Shown: positions 1-9,995, counted from the stretch's first letter. The stretch: DNA of 64,000 nucleotides from Hofstenia miamia (GCA_004352715.1 SCFE01000003.1:595125-659124), one strand, 5' to 3'. The notes: generated by a model not told the origin, from the letters alone. Made by a program: numbers and translations.

Positions 1-30
<30 letters not shown>
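1..30. repeat. (TA)n microsatellite
   Basis: Pure AT dinucleotide run at the window edge. It supplies the TA target for the Tc1/mariner-type element that starts at the next base. Confidence 0.95.
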
Positions 31-34
<4 letters not shown>

Positions 35-619
35 GGTGTAACAAAAGTAACCAGACGCTTCATTTTACGAGAAATCTAACTTTATTCATAAGAGTAGGAA
101 TAAAAAAACGAATCATTCATAGTAAAATATACAATGTAGCGAATCTAAAACAACTTACTGAGGTTATAATGTCCAAAAAGATTAATCATAAAAGAAGAAA
201 GTGTTAATAGAGAATGTTCAAAATGATGACCATCATGTTCAATACATTTGCAAATCCAGTCACGAACAGACCGGCACACCTTGTTCACCAAATCTAATGC
301 TATAGCACGAATTTCATCGGTAATAGTAATCTTCAGATCGTCCATAGTGTGTGGGTTTCTTTTATCTTTTATCTTTAGTAAGTAAGCCTTTATCACTCAA
401 GTCAGTCTCTGATCATCATCCTTGAGTAACGATCAATAGGAATGACGATTTCAAAAATTTGAATGAAAAATCTGAACCCCAAATCGATTAAACATATAAC
501 ATCGCTGTTGCAGCAAGGCGAACCATCACAGTTAAATTTGCATCCATTGATGGTTAGCTACGTAACTACAGTTCTTGCTTTCATTTTGCAAGCGTCTGGT
601 TACTTTTGTTACACCCTGT
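31..619 (-). mobile_element. Short Tc1/mariner-type DNA transposon with perfect 30-bp TIRs
   Basis: Positions 31-60 and 590-619 are perfect 30-bp inverted repeats beginning ACAGGGTGTAAC, flanked by TA on both sides as expected for a Tc1/mariner-type insertion. The 589-bp body keeps only the end of a transposase reading frame on the minus strand (145-396), so this is a non-autonomous deletion derivative. Termini and TA flanks are seen directly; the superfamily is inferred from TA target, TIR type and the transposase tail. It sits in an intron upstream of the paralogue exon at 721. Confidence 0.85.
145..396 (-). pseudogene. C-terminal remnant of a mariner-like transposase
   Basis: The 83-codon frame contains a segment like the extreme C-terminus of many IS630/Tc1/mariner transposases: an amphipathic stretch followed by CIEHDGHHFEHSLL, where the family typically has a C-I-x-x-x-G-x-H-x motif. 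The catalytic DDE core is absent, so it cannot be active. It lies wholly inside the TIR-bounded element, which supports the assignment. Confidence 0.6.
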
Positions 620-720
620 ATATAATTCCAATTTTGAACATGAGGAAAATTTTAATTCAGTTCAGTAAATTGGTTTGATTAGCAACTGCGTTGTATTTGA
701 TTCTTCATTGCTAGTTTTAG

Positions 721-867
721 CTTGGATATTTTCATCTATGCCTTTACCCTTGCGGACAATAGAAGAAAGAATTTTATTAAGAACTCAGTGTTACTTTCAA
801 ACATGATACCTAATGGAATTTTTCATTCAATATTTACATCTAATATTACAGACTACGCCTTTCAAAG
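721..867 (+). CDS. Paralogue of the FN3-cadherin receptor: penultimate exon (membrane-proximal domain)
   Basis: The exon follows a TTTTAG acceptor and ends at AAAG|GTTAGT. It is 147 bp, starts with one leftover base and ends with two, exactly like the minus-strand exon at 30342-30488. The two 48-residue products align without net length change: both have an aromatic-YAF start, a DNR motif, a central P-x-G and a TEYAFQ/TDYAFQ end. The upstream exons lie off the left edge. Function inferred: extracellular domain just outside the membrane. Confidence 0.82.
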
Positions 868-874
868 GTTAGTG

Positions 875-910
<36 letters not shown>

Positions 911-2087
911 TATATTGAGCTTCTCAATATTCATATTGTAGATATACGCTATGAAAGGGATAGACCTGTTTTGTTCATTTTAAACGTCATCAATACAAAT
1001 AAGTGGTAAAAACTAGACTATACTTTATATCATTAACTTAATATTGCATGCTCTTAAAATACACTGAATGATATCATGCTTAGCTGTTTATTTAATATTT
1101 TAATAAACATCAGTCTTGGTTTCGTCAATGCTTTTTTTGGAAATGTGTATAGTGGTGTCATTTAAAAATAATGCAATAGAACATTTCTTGATCAATTTGT
1201 GAGGATAACCGTTACTCTATAAAATGTTAAAATTTTTGCTAGTTGCAGATGTTAGATATTGGTAATTTGAAAATATCGTTTTTGGACTATTAAATATGGC
1301 CTTGATTGTGTGGATTTTGTCGAATATTTTGCTTTTTGAAGTATATGGGATGTATAGTTCTGAATTTGTCTCCTTGATGTGCCAACTTGTGTCATATTTA
1401 CTATTTAAATTATGTGTGCAGACATATTGAAGGGATGGCAATGTGATCATCATTAGGTACCGCAATGGTAGCATTCGCAATGAACATCATTGAATGTAAT
1501 TTTGATGAAAGAACTTCTAATAAGACTAGTTGACAATTTTGCTTTTTTCAAGAAAAAGTGGCGGCGTCATTTTTCTAAAATATTTTGATTGTATTTTCCC
1601 GTAAATTCAAGTTACCATGGAATTTCAAAAAGACCATAAACTAAATTTATCTTGATGTCTGCATACACAATTTAAATAGTAAATATGAGACGAGGTAGCA
1701 TATCATTGCAATTGTGCAATCCACAAACATTTTGCATAATTTTTTCTATTTTAACAAAAAACACTACTAACAAAATATTAATGATCATGTCCTTTGCAGC
1801 TAATCAACAGTTGATGTTCTTTAGGTTTCTTAAAAATGATACAAATTAGAATATTTTATTATAATTGCTTTTAATAGCTCTAAAATTTAAACAAAAAGAA
1901 ATAAAATTTACAATGAATGTATAACATAGTGTTTCTAAAATTTCTAACGAATGTACTTCTTTTAAAATCGTTCATTTCATTAAGGATTCAAAGATTTACA
2001 TAATTTGAAATTTTAGTAGTGAACATGCGACGTCATATTTTGCATTGAAATAAAATTGTTTATTAAATTACTGTGTGGTATATTTAG
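868..2087 (+). other. Intron of the left-edge paralogue
   Basis: 1,220 bp between the 147-bp exon and the transmembrane exon. It contains a (TA)n run at about 879-907 and otherwise AT-rich sequence. I see no further exon or recognisable element in it. Confidence 0.7.
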
Positions 2088-2274
2088 TTGTGAAATGACA
2101 ACAGATACTTCTGAAAGTAGCTTTGTTAGCTATTCAATACTTGTAGCAGCAGTTGTAGGTGTCACTGTACTGGGAGTGTATGCTTTGGGAGGATTGGAGG
2201 CATTGAAATTCAAATCAGGCTTTTCTACAATTTTCCCTGTCTTGCGTAATGATCACAGAGTCATTAATTTTTAA
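2088..2274 (+). CDS. Paralogue of the FN3-cadherin receptor: last exon (transmembrane helix and short tail)
   Basis: Acceptor TATTTAG then one base completing the split Ser codon, followed directly by Cys, as in the minus-strand gene. An acidic, Ser/Thr-rich linker leads into a hydrophobic helix around SILVAAVVGVTVLGVYALGG, then a tail of about 30 residues ending in TAA. The tail is longer than that of the minus-strand copy and does not resemble it. An AATAAA at 2284-2289 lies just after the stop but could be chance in such AT-rich DNA. Confidence 0.8.
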
Positions 2275-2288
2275 TATTTTCAAAATAA

Positions 2289-2925
2289 ACGGATGTTTTT
2301 CTCAAGTCTGTTATTATCTATTTTTGTAAATTGTATTTAAATAGCAAGTTTTATTTGTGGCCGTATTATTATTTTGATTTATAATTATAATTTTGATTTC
2401 TAACTTTGTATTGATCTATATGCTGTTTGTCAAATTGGAAATTGTAAATATTGGTAGCCATATACGATATTAAATTTGTAGATTTCTAGTACATCCTTCT
2501 CGAATAATGATGATTTCCAACAAGCTTTACTGTGTCATTTTAACTACAAATGCTAAATCTATATATGTTTTATTGGTGGAGTTCCAATGGAAACTGTACA
2601 TTTAGATTTAAATCCGTTTTTAAAACTTTTTAATATTTATTGTAAATTATACTTTTTGATGTGTAATTGCAATTTTTATAAAGCACGATTTCTTCATTTT
2701 TTGGTATTTTTTGCATAACTTATATTAAACTCAATTAACAATAGTGCAATGGACAAACCTAACTGTAATATTTCATTTTCAATTTTGAAGAAAATTTAAT
2801 TTTCTGACATCATAGAAGACTAAATCATATTCTGAATTCAATATACTGTATCAATGGATTACAGTGTAAGGAATGGTGCAGGTTATTTATTATAAATTGG
2901 GTAATAAAATTTGGTGGCTCTTACG
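2289..2925. repeat. 3' flank of the paralogue, diverged duplicate of 9385-9995
   Basis: From about 2289 onward this AT-rich non-coding stretch aligns colinearly with 9385-9995. Shared blocks include TTTTTGTAAATTGTATTTAA, AGATTTCTAGTACAT, CTGTACATTT and TGCAGTGTAAGGAATGG-like sequence. Identity by eye is moderate, with small indels. It may be the 3' UTR and downstream flank of the receptor paralogue. Confidence 0.75.
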
Positions 2926-4061
2926 AAATTCTAGAATTTAATCATGCAATTTTCAACAAACAGTGTAATAAATTCATTCTGAATTCTGAAGTTAAAAATT
3001 TGGATTTTCAAGGTGTTCATGAATTGTTCAATAAAAACATTGCAAAGTTTAACATTTCATTCGTTTTGTTGACTGGTTTCCATCAATAGCTTATGTAGAA
3101 ATATCAATAATCTTAATTTTGATTAACTCAATGCCAAACATGGTAACATTAGGGACAAAAATGAGCTTCCTATTATGGATAATGCTATCTTCAAATTTTA
3201 AAAAATAATATTTTTTTTGGATTCTACCCCTAAAAATATTCTGGTGCTGTTGAAAATAAATTTTAAACTATCCCATAATTTACTGCTAAATAAATTGAAC
3301 AGTAGGAATTTAAATGTTTGCATTGTTGGGGGTTTTAATTTTAAAAAATTTGTTAATGTGCATATATTTAGAATATATAGAGTATTTTAGGTAATATGTA
3401 TAATAAACTATTACAGTTAGTTAATATCATTGCATTTGAGTATTTGTCAATGCTGGAAACACAAATAAATTTGTCTTTGTCTTGTAATGTCTGCTTTGCT
3501 TTTATATTAACCAAGTTAACTGAATTTACACTTTCAGAATAAGTAAGATTTGGTAGTTCCAAAGACATTTCAGATTATTTATTGAAAACTGGGTTGCTTC
3601 AGTTTTAATAGGAAAATTTACCAATGATTCAATTAATTGAGACTTAATTAGTTGGTCACCCAACTTAAGATGTACTGCTAATATCGAAATTCTTTGGTTA
3701 GCTGGTAAAGCATCAGCAGAGGAATGAATTTTTACAGATTGAGTTTTTTGCACAACATTAGATCACTGCATTAACATTAAAAATCGAGTCACTAATTCTT
3801 CCATCAAAGATGTTTTAGTCACAATTCCATTTTTTTTGTATAATTAATTGAAGCAAATAATCAGGTAAGGATTCCTATATCACGCTTTGAAAATAATAAC
3901 CAACTTTAGTAATGTATTTTTCCATTAGTGTTGATGGTAAACTTAAAAATATGGCCATAGTGGAAATAATTGTTAAATGCATATACAGAGTTTCTATTGA
4001 GTTTCAAGAAATTGTTAATTTTAATATCATATATCTAAATATATATATATAGATAAAAGTT
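2926..4061. other. AT-rich stretch without a recognised gene
   Basis: No splice-consistent exon, RNA gene or repeat family is recognised. Two overlapping minus-strand frames at 3368-3753 (66 and 75 codons) look protein-like in composition, but I cannot assign them. Confidence 0.5.
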
Positions 4062-4092
4062 GAATAATAATAATAATTATTATTATTATTAT
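4062..4092. repeat. (AAT)n/(ATT)n palindromic microsatellite
   Basis: AAT triplets turn into ATT triplets, forming a self-complementary trinucleotide tract directly before the 5' end of the R4/Dong-like LINE. The tract fits a TAA-repeat target site. Confidence 0.9.
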
Positions 4093-4093
4093 A

Positions 4094-4165
4094 ATGGGCC
4101 TTAGTGGCCAAGGGGTAAAAGGCTAGACTGTGACCGCGAGGAGTGTGGACTCGAGAAGTGGCAGT
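4094..4165 (+). other. Possible tRNA-like head of the LINE (A-box/B-box-like)
   Basis: The leader contains TGGCCAAGGGGTA, resembling a pol III A box, and about 50 bases later GTGGACTCGAGAA, resembling a B box. It may be a tRNA-derived segment or simply chance in a GC-richer leader. Folding was not computed. Confidence 0.2.
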
Positions 4166-4635
4166 ATAGGATCCGCACAGGATAGCATTGGAGTATTACA
4201 GAAGAAGCAGATCAGATGAGAGGGGTCATAGCAAGAGAATGTTGGAAGAATAGAAAAAAGAGGAAACAGGATTAGAAGTTACAGAGCGGAGGCTTGCAGA
4301 TCAGGTCAGAACATTGAAGCTGGATGAGAATAAGGGAAAAACGAGAGCTGAACAGACGAAGCAAAAAGAAAATGAAGTGGCAGATGTAGTAGCAGAAGTA
4401 ATGGTAGCAACAGCAGAAACCGCAGCTGTAGAAAGAAATAGAAGACAGAAGTAGGTTGCCAGTACCAAAAGACATTAAGAGAAGCAAGTTAGCAGTAGAA
4501 ATCGCAAAGGTTAACAAAGTATTAGAAAGGATAGTTGCTAAGAGTGTAACAGAGATAAACAGGTTAGTGTATGCAGGCGCATGGGAAGTGTTGAAGAAAA
4601 CATGACAAGAAGATAAGGAAGACAGAAAGCCAGCA

Positions 4636-5070
4636 TGGGAGAGAAGAATTGAGAATAAAGTGGCTAAGATTAGGCAGCAATTAGGCAAGATCAGGACAAG
4701 TAAGGCGATACAGGACAGGTGCAGGATAGGTAAGGGTAAGACTATAGAAACTGCAAGAGAAGAGATTAAGCAGAGATTAGTTGCAGAAGCTGAGAAATTG
4801 AGAAAATATAGGGCAAGGGCAAAACAGGCAAGAGACAGTATGAAGTTTAAGACCCAAGAAGGAAGATTCCACAAAGAACTAGATGCAGGAGAAAAGGGCA
4901 CAGTAAAAGCAGGTGCAGTAAGGTTCTGGGAGAATATATGGGGAAATGTGGGACCAGAGATAGAGAGTTTGCAAATGCAGAAGGAATTCAGGCAAGAAGA
5001 AGAAGTAATCACAACTGCAAAGCTGAAGGAGGCTCTAATGGAGATTTACGGAAATGGGTTGAGTTTCTAG
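4636..5070 (+). pseudogene. R4/Dong-like LINE: N-terminal region of the ORF
   Basis: Lys/Arg/Glu-rich helical segment containing RLVAEAEKLRKYRARAKQAR and the RFWENIWG motif that precedes the RT in this type of element. It is near-identical to 19850-20133 and 22987-23230. The frame runs into the RT-core deletion, where it becomes the short IYGNGLSF end followed by a stop at 5070. Confidence 0.75.
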
Positions 5071-5321
5071 AGGGAAATGGGAAAGTGGCAGACTGAGATA
5101 GACAGACACATGTTGAGGCTTAAGCGAGGTATATTCCAGAGAGACAGCTTAATCCCCATTACAGAAAAGTTAAAGGAAACAGGTATAGGGTATAAGTTGG
5201 AGAAGAATGGTAGAGAAGTGAGTCATCTGTGGTATATGGACAACCTGAAGATGTAGGCTAGTTCAAGGAAGATGCTGCAGAAGCAAGTGGAGACATTTAG
5301 AAGGCAAGCAGAGATTCTGGG

Positions 5322-6074
5322 TTGGAATTTGGATTAGGAAAGTGTACAACAGTGACAAGGACCAGAATCAATTGCATAGATGGAGATGGTTTGAGGATGA
5401 GCAATGGGGATAAGATTGAGGAAGTCAAAGAGGGGTACAAGTACTTAGGTGTGATAGAGAAAGATAGAACAGATGAGGAAATGAAGACGAGGTTAAGAAA
5501 AGAATACAAGAGGAGAGTAAGGAAGGTACTACGGAAGTCAGCATTGAATGGGCAGAAGAGTATAAAAGCAATTAATACATTGGTGATACTAGTGCTGAGA
5601 TATTCGGCAGGAATAGTTAGGTGGAACAAGAATGAAGTGAGGGAATTAGACAGGGAGACAAGGAAGATACTAGCAGCAGAGAGAGCATTCAACTTAAATG
5701 GAGATGTAGATAGGCTGTACATGGCAAGACATAAGGGAGGAAAAGGACTGCTAAGTGTAGAGGAAACTGTAGAAGCAGAAGCACTAGGGCTAAAGGAATA
5801 TGTAGAAAAGCAACCTAAGGGTTCCATATTGGAGGTCACTAAGGAGTTAAAGAAGATAAGAACTGAGGGTGAAGGAAAGGAGGTATACCAGAGTATGATG
5901 GAATCAGAGAGACAATCAAGGTATAGGCAGAAGGTAATGCATGGAGAATACTGGAGGAACACAGAAAGGTGTGATCTAGAAGAGAGCAACAAATGGTTAA
6001 AGAAGGCAGGACTAAAAAGTGAAACAGAAACACTGATAATGGCAGCACTGAAGCAAGCAATAAGAACAAAATGA
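5322..6074 (+). pseudogene. R4/Dong-like LINE: reverse transcriptase C-terminal half (thumb/connection)
   Basis: 250 codons beginning after the mutated YMDN box. YKYLGVIEKDRTDEEMKTRL corresponds to the RT segment after the catalytic DD, followed by INTLVILVLRYSAGIVRW and a Leu/Glu-rich thumb. It matches 24278-24925 closely, so the domain is shared by both copies. The frame ends in TGA at 6072-6074, before the zinc-knuckle region. Confidence 0.75.
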
Positions 6075-6117
6075 GTGAATAAGCATATAGACAGAAAGGT
6101 GGAACTAAGTGATAAGT

Positions 6118-6168
6118 GTAGGCTATGTAAGAAAGAGGCGTAGACAATAGATCATCTGATAGCAGGGT
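6118..6168 (+). pseudogene. Broken CCHC-like motif of the R4/Dong-like LINE
   Basis: Reads CRLCKKEA, stop, TIDHLIAGW. RLE LINEs carry a C-x2-C...H-x4-C knuckle here; the last Cys is replaced by Trp and a stop codon interrupts it. Confidence 0.6.
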
Positions 6169-6646
6169 GGAGAAGTTGGCACAGAATGAGTATAAGTTCA
6201 GGCATGACAAGGTGGGAAGAATAGTACACTGGAGTTTGAGCAGGCAGGATGGGTTAGAAGCAGGAGCCAAGTGGTATGAGCACAAGCCACAGGGTGTCAT
6301 AGAAAATGAGAAAGTTAAGATACTGTGGGACTTCAACATACAGGCAAGGAAGGTGATAGAAACATGGTGGCCAGACATAGTAGTAGTAGATAAAGAGAAA
6401 AGATTGGGAATTGTGGTAGACATATCTGTACCAAAGGACAAGAATGTTGAAAGCAAGGAGAAAGAGAGCATAGACAAGTATAGAGAGTTGGCAGTGGAAA
6501 TAGGAAGGCTGTGGAAATTGAAGAAGGTTAAAGTAGTAGGAGCACTAGGAGCAGCAAGTAAGAGTATAAGAAATACTTGGAGGAGTTCTGAGTACCAAAG
6601 TGGGAGGAGTGGTAGCACAGAAGACAGCATTGTTAGGAACAGCTAG
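6167..6646 (+). pseudogene. Restriction-like endonuclease domain of the R4/Dong-like LINE
   Basis: 159 open codons containing KWYEHKPQGVIENEKVKILW, then RPDIVVVDK-like TWWPDIVVVDKEKR, then VVDISVPKD and a KE-rich helix with YRELAVEIGRLW. The PD...D-x-K-type pattern is that of the C-terminal nuclease of RLE non-LTR elements (R2, R4, NeSL and relatives), which nicks the target DNA for target-primed reverse transcription. The domain itself is intact, but it is separated from the RT by stops, so this copy is not a working element. Confidence 0.75.
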
Positions 6647-6726
6647 AGTCCTGAGGAAAGCTCTCAGACTCCCTGGGACTGCTGAGTTCCCCGAGCTGAG
6701 AGGGATATCAGCATGAAGCTGTGAGA

Positions 6727-6746
6727 AGTAAGAATAATACTAATAA
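6727..6746. repeat. TAA-type tail/target repeat
   Basis: AATAATACTAATAATAACAAT follows the 3' end of the R4/Dong-like LINE directly and mirrors the triplet tract at its 5' side. Confidence 0.8.
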
Positions 6747-7250
6747 TAACAATAAAATTCAGAGTCAAAGCAAATTTTTTGTGTAAATAACAGTAAAAAG
6801 CTACAAACTACAACTACATGTATTTACAAAATAATAATATAATATATAATATAAATGTGTATGTGTGCGTGTGTGTGGCTTTCTAGTGCCAAACAAAATT
6901 TTCGAATGAGTGTAGTGTGCTATGGTAGTTTACAATGCATTGTCTTTAAAAAAGGAATCTTGCAATTTTTTTCTAAATTTCTTGTAGTTTATTTCTATTT
7001 GAATTTCATGATCTATGTTGTTCCATAACTTATTTGCTGTGTGGTGAAAGCATAAGTTTACCTAGCATATGATTTTTTAAATGTTCATTTATTTATAAAT
7101 ATTGTCATAAAAAGGAAACCGCGGGTTGACCAAGTCTGAAGTTAAATAGTATTGATAACATATATGCATTTGAATTTGGTTGTAAGGTGATAATATTTTG
7201 TATTTCGTTGATAGGTGGATGCATTGTCATGATTATCAGAATTTTTGTTT
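6747..7250 (-). mobile_element. 3'-end fragment of the CR1/L2-like LINE (minus strand)
   Basis: Aligns by eye with 15316-15810, the 3' end of the larger CR1/L2-like copy. Shared segments include GAGTCAAA-AGCAA, a GTGTGTGT run, AAATTTTCGAA-GAGTGTAGTGT and ATATGCATTTGAATT. No long reading frame remains. It abuts the triplet tail of the preceding LINE. Confidence 0.7.
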
Positions 7251-7281
7251 TTGGCGGGTTGCGCATGTCAATAGTTCTGAC

Positions 7282-8383
7282 TTAATCCATTATCTGGGCT
7301 TGTATGTACATGTCAACGACCCTTTCCGATTCAACAATTATTCGATGTGATGGAGCCCAGTGATCTAAAGTAAGGTCTACCTCTATTAGGCTTGATACGG
7401 TTTGTTGTATGTGGCTTTTGTATATTGTGAAAATGTTTTGCATTCTTTCTGCAATGTCTTGTAAATTTTCAGGTGGAGCTCTATTCTCTCTGATACTTAT
7501 TACGATAAATTGGGCTTTCTCTATGGTTGATGTTATCATTGCTTTATCTATCATTTTTGTTAAATTTTGGTGTATCCTGCGCTCTTAGGAAGTGTATTAT
7601 CATGAAGTTCTCTGTTTCTAAGTTCACTTGCTCCACTTTTGTCAGCACACGTCTCTTGGTCATTAGCTTCTGTGTTTCCTCTAGTGTGAATTTGTGGTCG
7701 AAAGATACGTGTACCGTGTTCCTGAAGTACGTTCCCGCCATTCTAACATTCATGCGTTCTGGGTAGCTAATCATTTTGTTGACTTTTGGTTTCCTCTGTG
7801 CATCAATCACTAATTGTATGTCTACGATTTTTGTTTTGGTTTTCATGTACTATAATATTATTTCGTTGCACGGCCTGGGGGATAATTTCCCGTTATCCTG
7901 CTTGTAGCTAAGAAGTACGGATGTTGTACGTCAATTCATATCTATGTCATCTTCTGTGATCGTTTTTTTATCTCATTGATGATAGTGACTGGCTATAGCT
8001 TTGCAGTACTTGCCCATCTGTTCGACTCTATTTGTGAGCTAGTATTTTGCAGAATACTCTTATTGGCGCACTCATACTCGCTTAATACTTCATATCGGCG
8101 GCTGTTCTCACCTCGTACAACCCATCATCTTTAAGTTTATGACTGGGCAAAGTAGTGAGTTTGCTAGTACTCCCAGCTTTACGTTCCCGGGGTACATTTT
8201 CATCCATGTTTTGTATATCAGGACCCTTACATTTGCCCTGTATACTATGATAGGTACGTTCTCCACTGGTTTCAGAGGCTTTCCGATTGCTCTGAACCAG
8301 TGGGCTGCGATTCTGCTATTGAATGTTGTTGTTCCTGCTCTCTTCAACGCCTCAGGATTCGTGTCCTGTGTCCTCTCCTCCAT
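7282..8383 (-). pseudogene. Uncharacterised frames 3' of the gypsy integrase
   Basis: Three minus-strand frames (91, 100 and 90 codons) lie in retroelement 3' position. They are charged and soluble-looking, with no transmembrane helix or catalytic motif that I recognise. They may be pieces of a single broken third ORF or the tail of pol. Confidence 0.35.
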
Positions 8384-8438
8384 TGTTCCTTCTCCAGCAT
8401 TCCCGTGTACTTCTCTTCTTTTTCTGACCTAAACAGAG

Positions 8439-8795
8439 TTACATGTACAGTAGTTGAATCCCATATATTAGGATCATAATGATTTTTATTTTTCCCTCTC
8501 GCTGAGGCATTACACAAGGTAAAATTTCAGATTCATTTATTTTGTAATACACTTGATTGTCAAATTCTTGTTCGTCTACACTGTTGATATCACTCATCAC
8601 GTAATAGCTTGGATTCTCATTGTGTATGATCTCAAATTGTGCGTCTTTATTTAAGCGCGTGTGTTCTATGTCGCCTATTGCGCGTTTTAGATTTTGGAAA
8701 TGCAATGTGCGTCCATTACTCAATTTGTATTGGTTGTTTGGTAGTGTCTTCCCTACAGTGAAATGGCCTGCCCACAATGATCTCAATTTTTTCAC
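8439..8795 (-). pseudogene. Ty3/gypsy integrase C-terminal domain remnant
   Basis: LRSLWAGHFTVGKTLPNNQY followed by a Lys/His segment resembles the SH3-like GPY/F domain after gypsy integrases (W-x-G-P-F-x-V...Y-x-L...H-x-x-x-L/K). It is separated from the core by stops around 8800-9030, where the residues still look like the connecting helix. The remaining C-terminal residues are unassigned. Confidence 0.55.
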
Positions 8796-9031
8796 TTGAT
8801 TTGATTTATGTCATTCACCTTCTCTACTGTGCATGCATAGACTAAGTCACTTGCTTTGTGAGGTTTGCCATATACGTGTTTGTTGAAGTTCCTCTCTTGT
8901 CTTACTGCCAATCTTTTTATATTTCTGCACATCGTCTTGTGCACTTCCATCATTTGATCTTTGAATATCTTTATGTATTCAGTGTCGATCTCTTTGTATT
9001 AGTTCGTGTATTGCATGGGGTCGATGCTTTC

Positions 9032-9392
9032 TTACCGAACATTGCCTTGAACAGCGTGATTCCCATTGTTGAGTGTACTGTTGTATTGTAAAAATACTCT
9101 CATCTCTGTCACTTGCCTCCACTGTCTTCCTCCCACACGGGATGTTATTACTCTTATCAATTTGAGCAGTGTTTGATTCAACCTCTCAGCAGCTCCATTC
9201 GCCTGTGGGCGGTATGCTGTTGTTTTTCCATGCTCAAACTCCATCATTTTAGTTAGCTGTTCAAAAAATTTACATTCGAATTGCACTCCTCTATCAGTGA
9301 TGATTTTCTCCATTGGACCAAATTTTAGTATCCATTCCTTCACAATTTTCTCTGCTACTGCCTTCACTGTTCTTGAATCAAGCGGGTGTTTT
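9032..9392 (-). pseudogene. Ty3/gypsy integrase core domain
   Basis: Contains the catalytic Asp in ITDRGVQFE and the catalytic Glu in NGAAERLNQTL with 35 residues between them, the D,35,E spacing of retroviral-type integrases. YRPQANG is the typical pre-Glu motif. Reading in-frame past the first Met, homology extends to about 9384 (HPLDSRTVKAVAEK), where the frame meets a stop and the sequence changes to the duplicated flank. The first catalytic Asp and the zinc-binding N-terminus are missing from the window, so it is inactive. Confidence 0.85.
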
Positions 9393-9995
9393 ACTCAAGT
9401 TTGTTAATATATTTTTTGTAAATTGTATTTAAATTTCAAGTTTGTTTTTGACTGAATTAATCTTTACATTTATAATTTTATCTTTGAATTGTTATGTGTC
9501 TTAATCTATGCGTTGTTAATCAAATTATAAATTGTAAGTATTGATTACAGTAAGCGATAATAAATGTGTTGATCAAGCAGATTTCTAGTACATCATTCTC
9601 GAATACTTATGATTTGCAATAAACTGTGTCATTTTTAATGCTAATGGTTACTTTATGTATGTCCTATTGGTTGACCCCCAGTGAAATCTGTACATTTCAA
9701 TTTAGATCCATTTTTAATACTTCTAAAATTTATAATAAATTATTCTTCCTGATTTGTAACTACAATTTTTCTAAAATACGACTTCTGCATTTTCTTAGTT
9801 TTTGCATTGGTTCAATTGGCAGACCGACCTGTCATATTTAATTTTCAAATTTGCAGAAAATTTGTTCTTCCCTTTTCTAAAATCAAAGAGGGCTAAGTCA
9901 TATTTTAAATACAGTTACCTCAATAAATGACTTGCAGTGTAAGGAATGGGCAGATTGTTTATTTTAATTTAAGTAAGATTTGGTTGTTCTTAAAC
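9385..9995. repeat. Diverged duplicate of the receptor-paralogue 3' flank (2289-2925)
   Basis: Begins immediately where the gypsy integrase stops and follows the same base order as 2289-2925 through CTTGCAGTGTAAGGAATGGG near 9930-9950. It suggests a lost or interrupted second copy of the paralogue's 3' end. A dispersed repeat present at both sites is the alternative. Confidence 0.72.

Larger units (their letters stand above)
4093..6746 (+). mobile_element. R4/Dong-like LINE with restriction-like endonuclease, inactivated copy
   Basis: A plus-strand non-LTR retrotransposon flanked on both sides by TAA-type repeats. In order it has a 5' leader, a basic N-terminal region (about 4636-5010), a reverse-transcriptase remnant, a post-RT region (5322-6074), a CCHC-like motif (about 6118-6168) and a restriction-like endonuclease domain (6167-6646). 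Compared with the second copy (22300-23720), most of the RT core is missing between about 5035 and 5043. The catalytic motif reads YMDN instead of YMDD near 5233, and several stops interrupt the frame. R4/Dong assignment rests on domain order and the TAA association; another RLE clade is possible. Confidence 0.75.
7262..9392 (-). mobile_element. Truncated Ty3/gypsy retroelement, integrase to 3' ORFs
   Basis: A minus-strand, frame-broken retroelement. In reading order it contains an integrase core (9032-9392), an integrase C-terminal domain (8439-8795 and the region just before it) and several uncharacterised frames (8108-8383, 7544-7846, 7282-7554). Protease, RT and RNase H would lie to the right but are replaced there by the duplicated paralogue flank at about 9385-9392. 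No LTR pair was recognised. The downstream frames may belong to a third ORF, but they show no recognisable motif. Confidence 0.7.

Noticed and set aside
3368-3753. Two overlapping minus-strand frames of 66 and 75 codons
   Set aside because: Protein-like in composition (for example HSSADALPANQRISILAVHL), but no family, splice pattern or neighbour supports a gene. Left as unassigned.
4272-5012. 246-codon minus-strand frame, Leu/Ser/Phe-rich
   Set aside because: Antisense shadow of the purine-rich LINE coding strand; the same effect produces the frames at 5297-5992, 5839-6630, 22488-22778, 23172-23390 and 24300-24834.
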